Positions 41,660-50,781 of a DNA stretch of 64,000 bases are shown here, one piece after another. This stretch comes from Ilumatobacter coccineus YM16-304. GTDB lineage: Bacteria; Actinomycetota; Acidimicrobiia; Acidimicrobiales; Ilumatobacteraceae. The DNA lies in the NCBI RefSeq assembly GCF_000348785.1, contig NC_020520.1, forward strand, positions 1,116,001 through 1,180,000. The letters are read 5' to 3'. The position numbers were made by a program, and so were the translations under genes. Within the stretch, counting starts at the first letter, position 1. Every line of letters starts with the position of its first letter. The notes under the pieces were generated by a model. The model was given only the letters and a program-made list of their open reading frames with translations, ran no database searches and had not been told where the DNA came from.

Positions 41660-43633
41660 ATGGGGACGATGTCGACCCGAATGCGACGGCCAGCGCCGTC
41701 GAAGACCGCGCCACAGCGTGAACGTCGCAGCGACGACACCGAACAGCAGGACCTTCCGCGACGTCCCACGGCTCCGCTCGGTCTGACCGGAGCGATCGCG
41801 CAAGCGAAACTCGCCGTCGGACCGGCGTCCGACCCGTTCGAACGCGAAGCAGACGCCGTCGCCGACAGCGTCGTGCGGCGACTGTCCGGAGGTTCGAGCG
41901 CGGCCACGACCGCGCCCGACGCCGTCGACCACCCGGCCCGGCCCACACGAGTCCAGCGATCGGCCACGATCGGAGCAGCCGGCGGCACGGTCGACAACGA
42001 CACCGATCGCGCCATCCAGTCCAGCCGTGGTGGCGGCAGCGCACTCCCTGTCGAAGCACGAGCGAAGATGGAGCACGCGTTCGGCGCCGACTTCGGCCAG
42101 ATCAGAGTCCACCAGGGTGCCCGAGCCGCCGAGCTGAGCGACCGCATCCAGGCCAAAGCGTTCACCGTCGGCCGAGACGTCTACTTCCGCGACGGCATGC
42201 CCGACGTCGGCACCGCCTCCGGCCAGCACCTCCTCGCCCACGAACTCACACACACGATCCAGCAGGGGAGCGTGTCGCAACGGCGAGACACCGACGGCGC
42301 CGCCGACGTCCGCCGCACCGCTGACACGACGGTCCAGCGGTTGATGCCGACGAAGAAGTGGGTCGAGAACGCGGTCGGCCCGGCCATCGACGACAAGAAG
42401 ACGCTCTTCGGTGGCCTCAAGGAGAAGAGCAAGCTCTACAAACCGATCCTGGCTCGGCTCCAAGCGGTCGACAACTGGCTTCGCCGAACCAAGTTCGCGC
42501 ACGACGACCCGGCCGCTGCCGACAAGCAACTCGCGACGTACAACTTCTTCCTCGACGATCTGGAGAAGGCGTTGCTCGCCTTCATCACGCACAAGGGGAA
42601 GCAGCGACGCCCGTCGCACGACATCAAGAAGAAGCTCGCCTACATGCAGAGCCTGCTCGGCCAGATCGGTCGCGAGCGCGTCGTGGCAGCCGAATCGAGT
42701 CGCAGCTACCAGCGCGGCATCGACATGGGAGCGACCTGGATGGGCGTCGTGATGAACGCGAGCTCGGGGGCCGAACTGGCGGCCCCGGCAGCCGTCGATC
42801 TCCGCCACGCGACCGAAGGCGACAGTTTCGGCGGCGGCATCAACCAGGTCACGCAGTACACGAAGAGCGGCGTCATGAGTGGCTTCAAGGAGCAGCAAGG
42901 CGCTCCCAAGCGGTCGAGCGAGATGACCGAGATCGAGCAGATGACCGAAGGTGCCACCACTTACGCGTTCGAAGACTTCGACATGCCCTTCGACCGCGAC
43001 CCGGAGATGGCCAAACGAGACGTGGCGATGGCTCGTCTCGACCAACTCCTCCGAGGCGGCGTGATCGCTCGTGCCGAACTCGCCTTCAAGGGCGTCAAGT
43101 CCGGCAGCATCATGGACTGGAGCACCGGCAAGAAAGCGGCCGACGTGAAAGGCCAGGTGCAGGCCGACGACCCCGAGCTGCAGCGCCTGATGTCGCGCAT
43201 GCAGATGATCGACATCATCGCGATGCAGGCCGATCGCCACGCCGGCAACTTCATGCTCCACGTCGAGAGTGGCCGAGTCGTCGGGCTCACCGGCATCGAC
43301 AACGACCTGTCGTTCGGCAAGCGGACCGCCATCGACAAGGGCCGCCAAGAGTTCAACCCGCTGCAGAAGTACGTCGACAAAGACATGGCGGAGCGGATCC
43401 TGCGTCTCGACCCGAACGATCTCCGATGGGCGCTCGGTGCACTGCTGTCACCCGGCGAGATCACCGCAGCGTTGAAACGACTCGAACTGCTCAAGGTGAA
43501 GCTGAAGGAAGTCCAGTCGGCCGGCGGGTTCCTCAACCCGAACGAGTGGACCGCCGAGGTCGCCCGAGGGATGCTCGAAGAGAACTCGATCGGCTACTAC
43601 GCGAAAGCACACGCTCACCTCGGCGACGGCTGA
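41660..43633 (+). CDS. DUF4157 (eCIS-core) protein with PI3K-like kinase C-terminus, putative effector
   Basis: 657 residues. Residues ~55-200 are the DUF4157 region: DPFEREADAVADSVVRRL, LPVEARAKMEHAFGADFGQIRVHQGARAAELSDRIQAKAFTVGRDVYF, and HELTH at 194-198, the HExxH of this family, which marks extracellular contractile injection system cargo and related toxins. A ~200-residue helical middle follows. The C-terminus shows kinase-fold motifs: GGGINQVTQY loop and Lys410 in GFKE, an ARLDQLLRGGVIARAE helix, DRHAGN at 525-530 (the PI3/4-kinase catalytic-loop form DRHxxN) and GIDNDLSF near 545-551 (DxD/DFG-like). No signal peptide. The phosphate acceptor is unknown. No eCIS structural genes are within view. 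It separates lysA from hom and looks like cargo. Confidence 0.75.
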   Translation: MGTMSTRMRRPAPSKTAPQRERRSDDTEQQDLPRRPTAPLGLTGAIAQAKLAVGPASDPFEREADAVADSVVRRLSGGSSAATTAPDAVDHPARPTRVQRSATIGAAGGTVDNDTDRAIQSSRGGGSALPVEARAKMEHAFGADFGQIRVHQGARAAELSDRIQAKAFTVGRDVYFRDGMPDVGTASGQHLLAHELTHTIQQGSVSQRRDTDGAADVRRTADTTVQRLMPTKKWVENAVGPAIDDKKTLFGGLKEKSKLYKPILARLQAVDNWLRRTKFAHDDPAAADKQLATYNFFLDDLEKALLAFITHKGKQRRPSHDIKKKLAYMQSLLGQIGRERVVAAESSRSYQRGIDMGATWMGVVMNASSGAELAAPAAVDLRHATEGDSFGGGINQVTQYTKSGVMSGFKEQQGAPKRSSEMTEIEQMTEGATTYAFEDFDMPFDRDPEMAKRDVAMARLDQLLRGGVIARAELAFKGVKSGSIMDWSTGKKAADVKGQVQADDPELQRLMSRMQMIDIIAMQADRHAGNFMLHVESGRVVGLTGIDNDLSFGKRTAIDKGRQEFNPLQKYVDKDMAERILRLDPNDLRWALGALLSPGEITAALKRLELLKVKLKEVQSAGGFLNPNEWTAEVARGMLEENSIGYYAKAHAHLGDG

Positions 43634-43724
43634 CGAACGGCGTCGGAGCGGTCGGAGCGGTGTCGCCACACGCTGATCTCAATGCACCCGTGGTGGCGCG
43701 CTTCGATGCCGTAGCCTCGACGGC

Positions 43725-45041
43725 GTGATTGACGACAACGGCGTACAGGTCATCCGAATCGGTGTGCTCGGCTGCGGCAACGTGGGAGCGGCGCTCGTCG
43801 ACCTCGTCCGAACCCAGGCCGACACCGTGGAACAGCGGACCGGACTCCGCCTCGAGATCGCCCAGGTCGCCGTTCGCAACATGTCGGCTCAGCGTGACGT
43901 CGACCTCGCCGACGGCGTGCTCACCCGCGACGCCCAATCACTCGTCACCGACCCGAACATCGACCTCGTCGTCGAAGCCATCGGTGGCATCGAACCGGCA
44001 CGGGGCTACATCCTCGATGCGCTGAAGCACGGAAAGCCCGTCGTCACCGCGAACAAAGAACTCCTCGCCAACTGTGGTGCCGAGCTCTACGCCGCCGCCG
44101 ACGCCGCCGAGCGCGACCTGTTGTTCGAAGCGGCCGTGGCGGGCGGCATCCCGATCGTCCGGGCGTTGCGCGAATCGCTCCACGGCGAGCCGATCACCCG
44201 GGTGATGGGCATCATCAACGGCACGACCAACTTCATCCTCACGAAGATGACCGACGCCGTTCTCGGCGGGGGAGACGGCGACTACGCCGCCACACTCGCC
44301 GAAGCGCAAGCACTGGGCTACGCCGAGCGTGACCCCACGGCAGACGTCGAAGGGTACGACGCCGGCGCCAAGGCGGCCATCATCGCCACCGTTGCGTTCG
44401 GGGCCAAGGTCGTGGCCGGGGACGTCTACCACGAAGGCATCAGCCGAGTCTCGGGCTCCGAGATCTCGATCGCCGACCGCCTCGGATACTGCATCAAGCT
44501 GCTCGGCATCGTCGAACGTGACGCGGAGTCGCACGAAGTCAGCGTTCGCGTCCACCCGACGATGGTGCCCAAAGAGCACCCGCTGGCAAGCGTCCGCGAC
44601 AGCTTCAACGCCGTGTTCGTCGAAGGCGACTTCGCCGACTCGCTGATGTTCTTCGGTCGCGGTGCCGGTGGCGCACCCACCGCCAGCGCCGTGTTCGGCG
44701 ACGTGCTCGACGCCGCCATCAACCTGCGGCGCGAGACCCACGGCTCACTCGGTGTGCTGCACGAGGCCAAGCTCCGCCCGATCGACGAGACCGAAGCCGA
44801 GTACCTCCTCGGTCTCGATGTCGTCGACGAACCCGGCGTGCTCCACGCGGTCACCGGCGTGTTCGCCTCGCACGGCGTCAGCATCCGTGTCGCCGAACAG
44901 GAGGGCAACGGCCCCGAAGCCCGCCTCGTGTTCATCACGCACTCGGCACGCGAAGCCGACGTGCAGGCCACCGTCCGCGAACTGCGCGGCCTCGACGTCG
45001 TTCGCAACGTCGGCGGGCTGCTCCGAGTCATCGGCGACTGA
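43725..45041 (+). CDS. hom: Homoserine dehydrogenase
   Basis: 438 residues from a GTG start. NAD(P) binding GVLGCGNVGAALVDL, substrate/catalytic region GIINGTTNFILTKM and the catalytic Lys in YDAGAKAAI region are present, and a C-terminal ACT domain (~355-438, GVLHAVTGVFASHGVSI) suggests feedback inhibition by threonine. It reduces aspartate semialdehyde to homoserine for threonine and methionine. thrC follows 15 bases later. Confidence 0.96.
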   Translation: MIDDNGVQVIRIGVLGCGNVGAALVDLVRTQADTVEQRTGLRLEIAQVAVRNMSAQRDVDLADGVLTRDAQSLVTDPNIDLVVEAIGGIEPARGYILDALKHGKPVVTANKELLANCGAELYAAADAAERDLLFEAAVAGGIPIVRALRESLHGEPITRVMGIINGTTNFILTKMTDAVLGGGDGDYAATLAEAQALGYAERDPTADVEGYDAGAKAAIIATVAFGAKVVAGDVYHEGISRVSGSEISIADRLGYCIKLLGIVERDAESHEVSVRVHPTMVPKEHPLASVRDSFNAVFVEGDFADSLMFFGRGAGGAPTASAVFGDVLDAAINLRRETHGSLGVLHEAKLRPIDETEAEYLLGLDVVDEPGVLHAVTGVFASHGVSIRVAEQEGNGPEARLVFITHSAREADVQATVRELRGLDVVRNVGGLLRVIGD

Positions 45042-45056
45042 GGCGGGAGTCGACAC

Positions 45057-46433
45057 ATGAAGTACGTCTCAACACGCGGTCGGGCCGACGAGCTCGGGTT
45101 CGCCGATGTCCTCCTCGCCGGCCTCGCCACCGACGGGGGCCTCTACGTTCCGCAGAGCTGGCCGACGCTCGCCCCGTCGCGAGGTCGCACCTACGTCGAC
45201 CGGGCGGTCGAGGTGATGCTCCCGTTCGTCGAGCCCGACATCGACGAGATCACGCTCACCCACCTCTGCACCGAGGCGTACGAGACCTTCCGTCACGACG
45301 CGGTCGTCCCGCTCGTCCAGACCAGCCAGGGTGAATGGGTCCAAGAGCTGTTCCACGGCCCGACGCTGGCGTTCAAGGACGTCGCACTCCAACTCGTCGG
45401 TCGCATGTTCGACCACGTGCTCGAGCAGCGCAACCAGCGCGTCACCATCGTCGGCGCCACGTCGGGTGACACCGGCTCGGCGGCCATCGACGGCGTCGCC
45501 GGCTGCGACAACGTCGACATCGTCATCCTGTACCCGCTCGGCCGTACCAGCGACGTGCAGCGTCGCCAGATGACCACGGTCGATGCACCGAACGCTCACG
45601 CGGTGGCGGTCGAAGGCACGTTCGACGACTGCCAAGACCTGGTGAAGGCGATGTTCAACGACGTCGACTTCCGCACCCGCAACAACCTCTCGGCGGTCAA
45701 CTCGATCAACTGGGCCCGGGTCATGGCGCAGACCGTCTACTACGTCGTCGCCGCCGAGACGTTCGCCCGACCCGCCACGTTCAGCGTCCCGACCGGCAAC
45801 TTCGGCAACGTGCTCGCCGGATGGATCGCCCGCGAGATGGGCGCTCCGATCAACGACTTCGTCCTGGCGTCGAACTCCAACGACATCCTCACCCGCTTCG
45901 TCAACGACGCCGACATGACGGCGCGCCCGGTCGTGCCGAGCCTCAGCCCGTCGATGGACATCCAGGTCTCGTCGAACTTCGAGCGACTGCTGTTCGAGAT
46001 GAACGACCGCGACGGCGGCATGACCGACGAGCAACTCACCAGGTTCCGCACGAGCGGCCGCCTCGACATCGAAGCCGACCAGCGCGAGCGCTACATCACG
46101 GGGTCGTTCCGCGCAGCAGCGTTCGACGACGACGCGACGCTCGCCGAGATCGGGCGGGTGTACGCCGCCACCGGCATGCTGCTCGACCCGCACACGGCAA
46201 CCGGAACGGCCGCGTCGAAGCTGTTCTCCGGGCCCGACGGCAACGACGGTCCACTCATCACCCTCGGCACCGCACACCCGGCGAAGTTCCCCGACGCGGT
46301 CGAGCAGGCCACCGGAATCCGCCCCGCGCTGCCGGCCCATCTTGCCGATCTCTTCGAACGCGACGAGCGCACACAGACGGTCGCCAACGACCTCGGCGCC
46401 GTGCAACGCCTCGTCGAATCGCTCACTCGCTGA
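45057..46433 (+). CDS. thrC: Threonine synthase
   Basis: 458 residues with GGGAG ahead of the ATG. The PLP Lys is in GPTLAFKDVALQ, the phosphate-binding Gly run in GATSGDTGSAAIDG, and SVPTGNFGNVLAGW is conserved. Length fits the long (yeast/E. coli-type) threonine synthase class. It converts O-phosphohomoserine to threonine. A homoserine kinase gene (thrB), which sits between thrC and rho in many actinobacteria, is absent here. Confidence 0.96.
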   Translation: MKYVSTRGRADELGFADVLLAGLATDGGLYVPQSWPTLAPSRGRTYVDRAVEVMLPFVEPDIDEITLTHLCTEAYETFRHDAVVPLVQTSQGEWVQELFHGPTLAFKDVALQLVGRMFDHVLEQRNQRVTIVGATSGDTGSAAIDGVAGCDNVDIVILYPLGRTSDVQRRQMTTVDAPNAHAVAVEGTFDDCQDLVKAMFNDVDFRTRNNLSAVNSINWARVMAQTVYYVVAAETFARPATFSVPTGNFGNVLAGWIAREMGAPINDFVLASNSNDILTRFVNDADMTARPVVPSLSPSMDIQVSSNFERLLFEMNDRDGGMTDEQLTRFRTSGRLDIEADQRERYITGSFRAAAFDDDATLAEIGRVYAATGMLLDPHTATGTAASKLFSGPDGNDGPLITLGTAHPAKFPDAVEQATGIRPALPAHLADLFERDERTQTVANDLGAVQRLVESLTR

Positions 46434-46491
46434 CGGCCTCGATCTCGGCCAACGTTGCAATACCTCGTGTCGAGCAACTAACGTCGTTGTC

Positions 46492-46509
46492 GTTCGGTTC
46501 TCACCGAAC
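46492..46509 (+). promoter_or_regulatory. Hairpin in the rho leader
   Basis: GTTCGGT-tctc-ACCGAAC, a perfect 7-bp stem with a 4-base loop 159 bases upstream of the rho start, after thrC. Could be the thrC terminator or a leader element. Confidence 0.45.
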
Positions 46510-46556
46510 CGCAGATCGGAACTCTCCGCTTCCTGCGAATTTCCTCAGGGGACTTG

Positions 46557-46637
46557 ATGACGCGTGCCGCGTTCGCGTGGCTCGACTCGACCCCTTCCTC
46601 TGAGTTCACCTCGCCGCTCGTCTCCACACAGCGGTGA
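46557..46637 (+). CDS. Candidate 26-codon leader ORF of rho
   Basis: ATG 46557 is preceded by CAGGGGAC with good spacing and opens 26 codons ending TGA at 46637, 13 bases before the rho ATG. The frame differs from rho. The peptide (MTRAAFAWLDSTPSSEFTSP...) has no family. Its strong ribosome binding site and position suggest a translated leader that could link rho translation to transcription, as rhoL does in enterics. Conservation is needed to call it real. Confidence 0.35.
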   Translation: MTRAAFAWLDSTPSSEFTSPLVSTQR

Positions 46638-46650
46638 AAGAGAGGCAACG

Positions 46651-48645
46651 ATGGCCGCAGAGGCACTCGAGAAGTCCGCGCTGGATGGCAAGGACAAAGA
46701 CCAACTCACTCAGATCGCGAAAGCGTTGGGGATCAAAGGCATCTCCAAGCTGAAGAAGTCCGACCTCGTCGAGAAGATCATCGACACCGCGGGTGGCCCG
46801 GCCCAGCCGGCGGCCCCCGCAGCCGACTCGGCTCCGGCCCGCACCGACGAGCCGAGCACCGAGTCGCCGAGCAGCAACGGCGCCAGCGCATCGGCCAACG
46901 GTTCGTCGTCGAAGGGCGCAGACACCGAGCGAAACCGCGACTCGAAGAACGATGACGCCAAGAACGGTGACGCCAAGAACGGTGGCGGGGACGAACCTGC
47001 GGTCGTGCTCGGCGACGACGGCGAACCGCTCGCCGACTGGGAGATCGAACTGCGTGCACAGGGCGTGTCGACCGACACCAGCGGCCCGACCGACAGCGAG
47101 TCGGCCACGTCGAACGACGACGCCAAGCGGGACGACCGCCAGGGTGGTCAGAACCGCAACCGCAACAACGGCGACAACCAGGGCGGCCGCAGCCGCAACG
47201 ACGGCGACGATCGCCAGGGCGGCCAGAACCGCAACCGCAACAACGGCGACAACCAGGGCGGTCAGGGCAAGGACGGCGGTCAGGGCAAGGACGGCGGCCA
47301 GAATCGCGACGGCGGCCAGGGCAACCAGGGCGGCAACAACCAGGGCCGTAACCGCAACAACAACCAGGGTGGCGGCAACCGCAACAACAACGACGGTGAG
47401 GGCAACAACAAGCGTCGCCGCCGTCGCCGCAAGGGTGGCAACCGCAACCAAGAGGGTCCGCAGGGCGAAGACATCGATCTGCTCGACGACGACGGCCAGC
47501 CGCAGTCGAACGAGCCGATCGACGTGTCGGGCTACCTCGACATGCGTGACGAGGGCTACGGCTTCCTGCGCATCAACGGGTACCTGCCGAGCAAGGAAGA
47601 CGCGTACATCCCGGTCAAGCTCGCTCGCCAGTACGGCCTGCGCAAGGGCGACCGCCTCACCGGCAAGATGCGCCCGGCACGCGGCAACGAGAAGAACCCC
47701 GCGCTGCTCGAAGTCCACACGATCAACGACGGTGACCCCGAGGCAGCGAAGAAGCGTCCGCGTTTCGAAGACCTGACGGCGCTGTTCCCCGACGAGAAGC
47801 TCCAGCTCGAAGACCCGTCCGACCCGACGAACATGACGGCGCGCATCATCGACCTCATCTCGCCGATCGGCAAGGGGCAGCGCGGCATCCTCGTGTCGCC
47901 GCCGAAGGCCGGCAAGACCACGATCCTCAAGACCATCGCCAAGATGATCGAGAAGAACAACCCCGAGGTCGAGCTCATCGTGCTGCTCATCGACGAGCGG
48001 CCCGAAGAGGTCACCGACATCCAGCGCACGGTGCGCGGCGAGGTCATCTCGTCGACCTTCGACCGTCCGAGCGACGAGCACGCGGCCATCGCCGAGATGA
48101 CGATCGCCAAGGCCCGTCGCATGGTCGAAGCGGGCAAGGACGTCGTCATCATGCTCGACGGCATCACCCGTCTCAGCCGTGCGTACAACCTGGCGGCACC
48201 GTCGAGCGGCAAGATCCTCTCGGGTGGTATCGACGCCGGTGCGCTGTACCCGCCGAAGAAGTTCTTCGGTTCGGCTCGCAACGTCGAAGAAGGCGGCTCG
48301 CTCACCATCCTCGCCACCGCGCTGGTCGACACGAACAGCAAGATGGACGAAGCGATCTTCGAGGAGTTCAAGGGCACGGGCAACATGGAGCTGCGCCTCG
48401 ACCGCAAGGTCGCCGAGCGCCGTATCTACCCGGCCATCGACGTCGATGCGTCGTCGACTCGTCACGAAGAACTGCTCTTCGATCGTCGTGAACTCCAGAT
48501 GGTCTGGAAGCTCCGTCGAGTCCTCAGCGGCCTCGCCGCCGATGGCAACGCTGCCGCCGGCCTGGAGTTGCTCATGGACCGGTTGAAGACCTTCAAGACC
48601 AACAGCGACTTCCTCACCGAGATCGCCAAGCAACCGGGAATGTGA
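46651..48645 (+). CDS. rho: Transcription termination factor Rho with Asn/Gln/Gly/Arg-rich insert
   Basis: 664 residues from ATG 46651 with AGAGAGG upstream. An N-terminal SAP/Rho_N helix (KDQLTQIAKALGIKGISKLKKSDLVEKII) is followed by ~230 low-complexity residues, first acidic (~50-145), then repeats of QGGQNRNRNNGDN and GGQGKDGGQ type (~155-255), ending in a basic RRRRRKGG patch. The RNA-binding cold-shock domain starts at EGYGFLRINGYLPSKEDAYIPVKLARQYGL; Walker A is PPKAGKTTI, Walker B VIMLDGITRLSRAYN, and the Q/R loops follow. A hexameric RNA translocase that ends transcription. Such long inserts are known in actinobacterial Rho; the Asn/Gln content may support phase separation. Confidence 0.97.
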   Translation: MAAEALEKSALDGKDKDQLTQIAKALGIKGISKLKKSDLVEKIIDTAGGPAQPAAPAADSAPARTDEPSTESPSSNGASASANGSSSKGADTERNRDSKNDDAKNGDAKNGGGDEPAVVLGDDGEPLADWEIELRAQGVSTDTSGPTDSESATSNDDAKRDDRQGGQNRNRNNGDNQGGRSRNDGDDRQGGQNRNRNNGDNQGGQGKDGGQGKDGGQNRDGGQGNQGGNNQGRNRNNNQGGGNRNNNDGEGNNKRRRRRRKGGNRNQEGPQGEDIDLLDDDGQPQSNEPIDVSGYLDMRDEGYGFLRINGYLPSKEDAYIPVKLARQYGLRKGDRLTGKMRPARGNEKNPALLEVHTINDGDPEAAKKRPRFEDLTALFPDEKLQLEDPSDPTNMTARIIDLISPIGKGQRGILVSPPKAGKTTILKTIAKMIEKNNPEVELIVLLIDERPEEVTDIQRTVRGEVISSTFDRPSDEHAAIAEMTIAKARRMVEAGKDVVIMLDGITRLSRAYNLAAPSSGKILSGGIDAGALYPPKKFFGSARNVEEGGSLTILATALVDTNSKMDEAIFEEFKGTGNMELRLDRKVAERRIYPAIDVDASSTRHEELLFDRRELQMVWKLRRVLSGLAADGNAAAGLELLMDRLKTFKTNSDFLTEIAKQPGM

Positions 48646-48652
48646 TGCGTCA

Positions 48653-48679
48653 CCTCCGGGTGTCGAGTGACCCCGGAGG
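48653..48679 (+). terminator. Hairpin after rho
   Basis: CCTCCGGG / CCCGGAGG, 8 bp with an 11-base loop, 8 bases past the rho stop. Its right arm includes the GGAGG that could serve the GNAT gene, so it may also limit that gene's translation. Confidence 0.5.
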
Positions 48680-48691
48680 GATGATGCCCTC

Positions 48692-49288
48692 ATGAGCTTC
48701 CGCGAGCGCGGGGTCGAACCCGCCGATGGCTACACAGCGAACGGCTTCGTCGTGCGGCCACTCGTGCCGGCCGACGTGGTGCTCGACCACGATGCGGTGA
48801 TGGCCAGTCGCGACTTCCTGTTCCACTGGGAGCAGGATCCCCCGTATCCGCCCGAAGATTTCTCGGTCGACGACAACCTCGCCGACCTCGTGCAGATGGA
48901 CGGCGAGCACCGAGGCGGCACTCGCGACACGTACACGGTGATGAACGCTGACGAGAGCCAGGTACTCGGTTGCGTCTACGTCATTCCCGGCGACGACCGC
49001 ATGTTCCGATCGGCCGTGGTGACGTCGCACGACGGCACCGACCTGTCGACCGTCGACGCCACGGTCGCATTCTGGGTGCGCCCGTCGACGTGGAGCGATG
49101 GATTCGAACGCACGCTGCTCGACTCGTTGCTGGCGTGGCTGCGCGACGACTGGTCGCTCGAGTCACCGGTGATCGTCACCAACGAGCATCTCGACCATCA
49201 GATCGCCACGATCGAATCGCTGGGCCTCACGCGTCGCTTCGCGTACGACCGCGACCAGGACATGTACACGTCGTTCGCCTACGCCTGA
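48692..49288 (+). CDS. GNAT-family N-acetyltransferase-like protein
   Basis: 198 residues. NGFVVRPLVPADVVLDHDAVMASRDFL is a GNAT first strand/helix, QVLGCVYVIPGDD the beta4 strand, ATVAFWVRPSTWSDGFERTLLDSLLAWLRDDW the acetyl-CoA region (without a clear QxxGxG/A motif) and NEHLDHQIATIESLGLTRRF the C-terminal arm. Substrate unknown. It begins the accessory block inserted between rho and rpmE. Confidence 0.75.
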   Translation: MSFRERGVEPADGYTANGFVVRPLVPADVVLDHDAVMASRDFLFHWEQDPPYPPEDFSVDDNLADLVQMDGEHRGGTRDTYTVMNADESQVLGCVYVIPGDDRMFRSAVVTSHDGTDLSTVDATVAFWVRPSTWSDGFERTLLDSLLAWLRDDWSLESPVIVTNEHLDHQIATIESLGLTRRFAYDRDQDMYTSFAYA

Positions 49289-49301
49289 CAGGGGCGCGGC
49301 G

Positions 49302-49318
49302 GGGGAAGTCTCCCCATT
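49302..49318. promoter_or_regulatory. Palindromic site upstream of the first four-Cys protein
   Basis: GGGGAAGTCTCCCCATT, arms GGGGA/TCCCC with a 4-base centre, ending 79 bases before the ATG of the next gene. It differs by one base from the site at 52579-52595. Confidence 0.6.
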
Positions 49319-49397
49319 CCGCCGCTCGGGATGCTCCGTCACGATGGCCATCAGCGACCGGGCGATGGGCCGGGTCCGACCGAAACGAGGCACTCCC

Positions 49398-50753
49398 ATG
49401 AACACCACGAACATCTCGAACACTTCGATGTCGCGCTCCATCTGGCAAGCTCACGCCATGACCAACCAGGGCGACGACCACGATTCCACGGGAGCGGACC
49501 AGCCGCCCGTCCCACCGCTTGCGAGCGGTGACGACGACATCACCCTCCCGGGCGGGCAGAGCGACCCCACGCTGGCCGGCCCGGCCGGATCCGACGCCAC
49601 GCTCGTCCAGCCGGTCACCCCGGCCACAGCGACCGGCACCGGTGCCGGTGGCGGAGCGGCGATTCCGCCATCGGGTGGAGAGCCGCCGATGGGTGGCGGA
49701 TCCGACGACCGCGGATCGGGTCGCCCCAGCTGGTTGATCCCGGCAGCGGGTGGCCTCGTCGCCGGTCTGGTCGTGGCGCTCGGCGCGCTGGCGCTGTTCG
49801 GTGGCGACGACGCCGATGCACCGGTCGCCACCGGGTTCACGACCACGATCGCTCCCGAGACGACGATCGAACCGGCCGCCGAGACCACGATCGAGCCGGC
49901 GGCCGACACCACCGTCGAGTCGGTCGCCGACACGGTCGCAACTCCCGAGACCACAGTGGCGCCGGAGACCACGGCTGCGCCCGACACGACGACTGCGCCG
50001 GAGACGACGGTGGCATCGGCTCCGCCGACCACGCTGTCGCCGAACGGCATCCCGGTGGCCACCGAAGGCTTCGTTCGGATTCTCGACCAGGAATACCCGA
50101 TCCTCCGTGTCTGTCAGTCGAACCCGATGGCCGGCTTCTCCGTCACCAGCTACGCCTACGAGGAAGTGGACGGGTTCATCGACTACGTCGAGCGGTACAA
50201 CGACGAAGGAAGCCAGGGCGGCGGTTTCGGGGGCGATGGCTACGAGATCGAGGAGTTCGGGGAATTCGGCGAAGAGGGCTTCGGCATGATCGTCTTCCAG
50301 GGCGACGGCGGGTTCCCCGTGTCGGTCAACCCGGTCTTCGACGCCGAGCCCGACCAGTGTGGTTCGGTCACCGCCACCGACCCGACGAACCCCGAGTTCC
50401 CGATCACGCACTCGATCGTCGACGTGTGCCTCGGCACCGTGTACACCCCGGTCCAGCAGGACGACGGCTCGTTCGACGTCGCTGAAGCGTACGGCTACAA
50501 GGCGAACACGGCGGAGTACGGGACCTTCACAGCACTGCCGCTGGCCAACGGTGAGATGTTCGCCGTCGACTACACCGCACCCAACTCGAGCTTCGGTGGC
50601 TACGACGACGCGGCCACCAGTGTCACCGGCAGCGACCGCATGGTCATCAGCGCCAACGTGGTCGGCAACGACGGCGGCGCCTACGCCGGGCAGTCCCGTC
50701 AGCTCGAGGTGACGATCCTCGACGGCGAGGTGCGTCTCTGCCCCGAAGTGTGA
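49398..50753 (+). CDS. Membrane-anchored exported four-Cys protein with Thr-rich linker
   Basis: 451 residues from ATG 49398 (GAGG upstream); an internal ATG at 49458 is possible. Cytoplasmic Pro/Gly/Thr-rich N-terminus, one membrane segment LIPAAGGLVAGLVVALGALALF (~115-137), then a TT/ET-rich linker (~150-210) and a ~240-residue exported domain. That domain has four Cys, in RVCQSN, DQCGS, VDVCLG and RLCPEV, laid out as two halves each with a Cys at both ends. The protein at 52666 has the same layout, including VDVC. No known domain recognised. Likely partner of the adjacent FHA/kinase genes. Confidence 0.7.
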   Translation: MNTTNISNTSMSRSIWQAHAMTNQGDDHDSTGADQPPVPPLASGDDDITLPGGQSDPTLAGPAGSDATLVQPVTPATATGTGAGGGAAIPPSGGEPPMGGGSDDRGSGRPSWLIPAAGGLVAGLVVALGALALFGGDDADAPVATGFTTTIAPETTIEPAAETTIEPAADTTVESVADTVATPETTVAPETTAAPDTTTAPETTVASAPPTTLSPNGIPVATEGFVRILDQEYPILRVCQSNPMAGFSVTSYAYEEVDGFIDYVERYNDEGSQGGGFGGDGYEIEEFGEFGEEGFGMIVFQGDGGFPVSVNPVFDAEPDQCGSVTATDPTNPEFPITHSIVDVCLGTVYTPVQQDDGSFDVAEAYGYKANTAEYGTFTALPLANGEMFAVDYTAPNSSFGGYDDAATSVTGSDRMVISANVVGNDGGAYAGQSRQLEVTILDGEVRLCPEV

Positions 50754-50781
50754 GACATGACGGCGTGAGACGTCGATGACC

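Noticed and set aside
46606-48693. 695-residue minus frame opposite rho
   Set aside because: Antisense shadow of rho.
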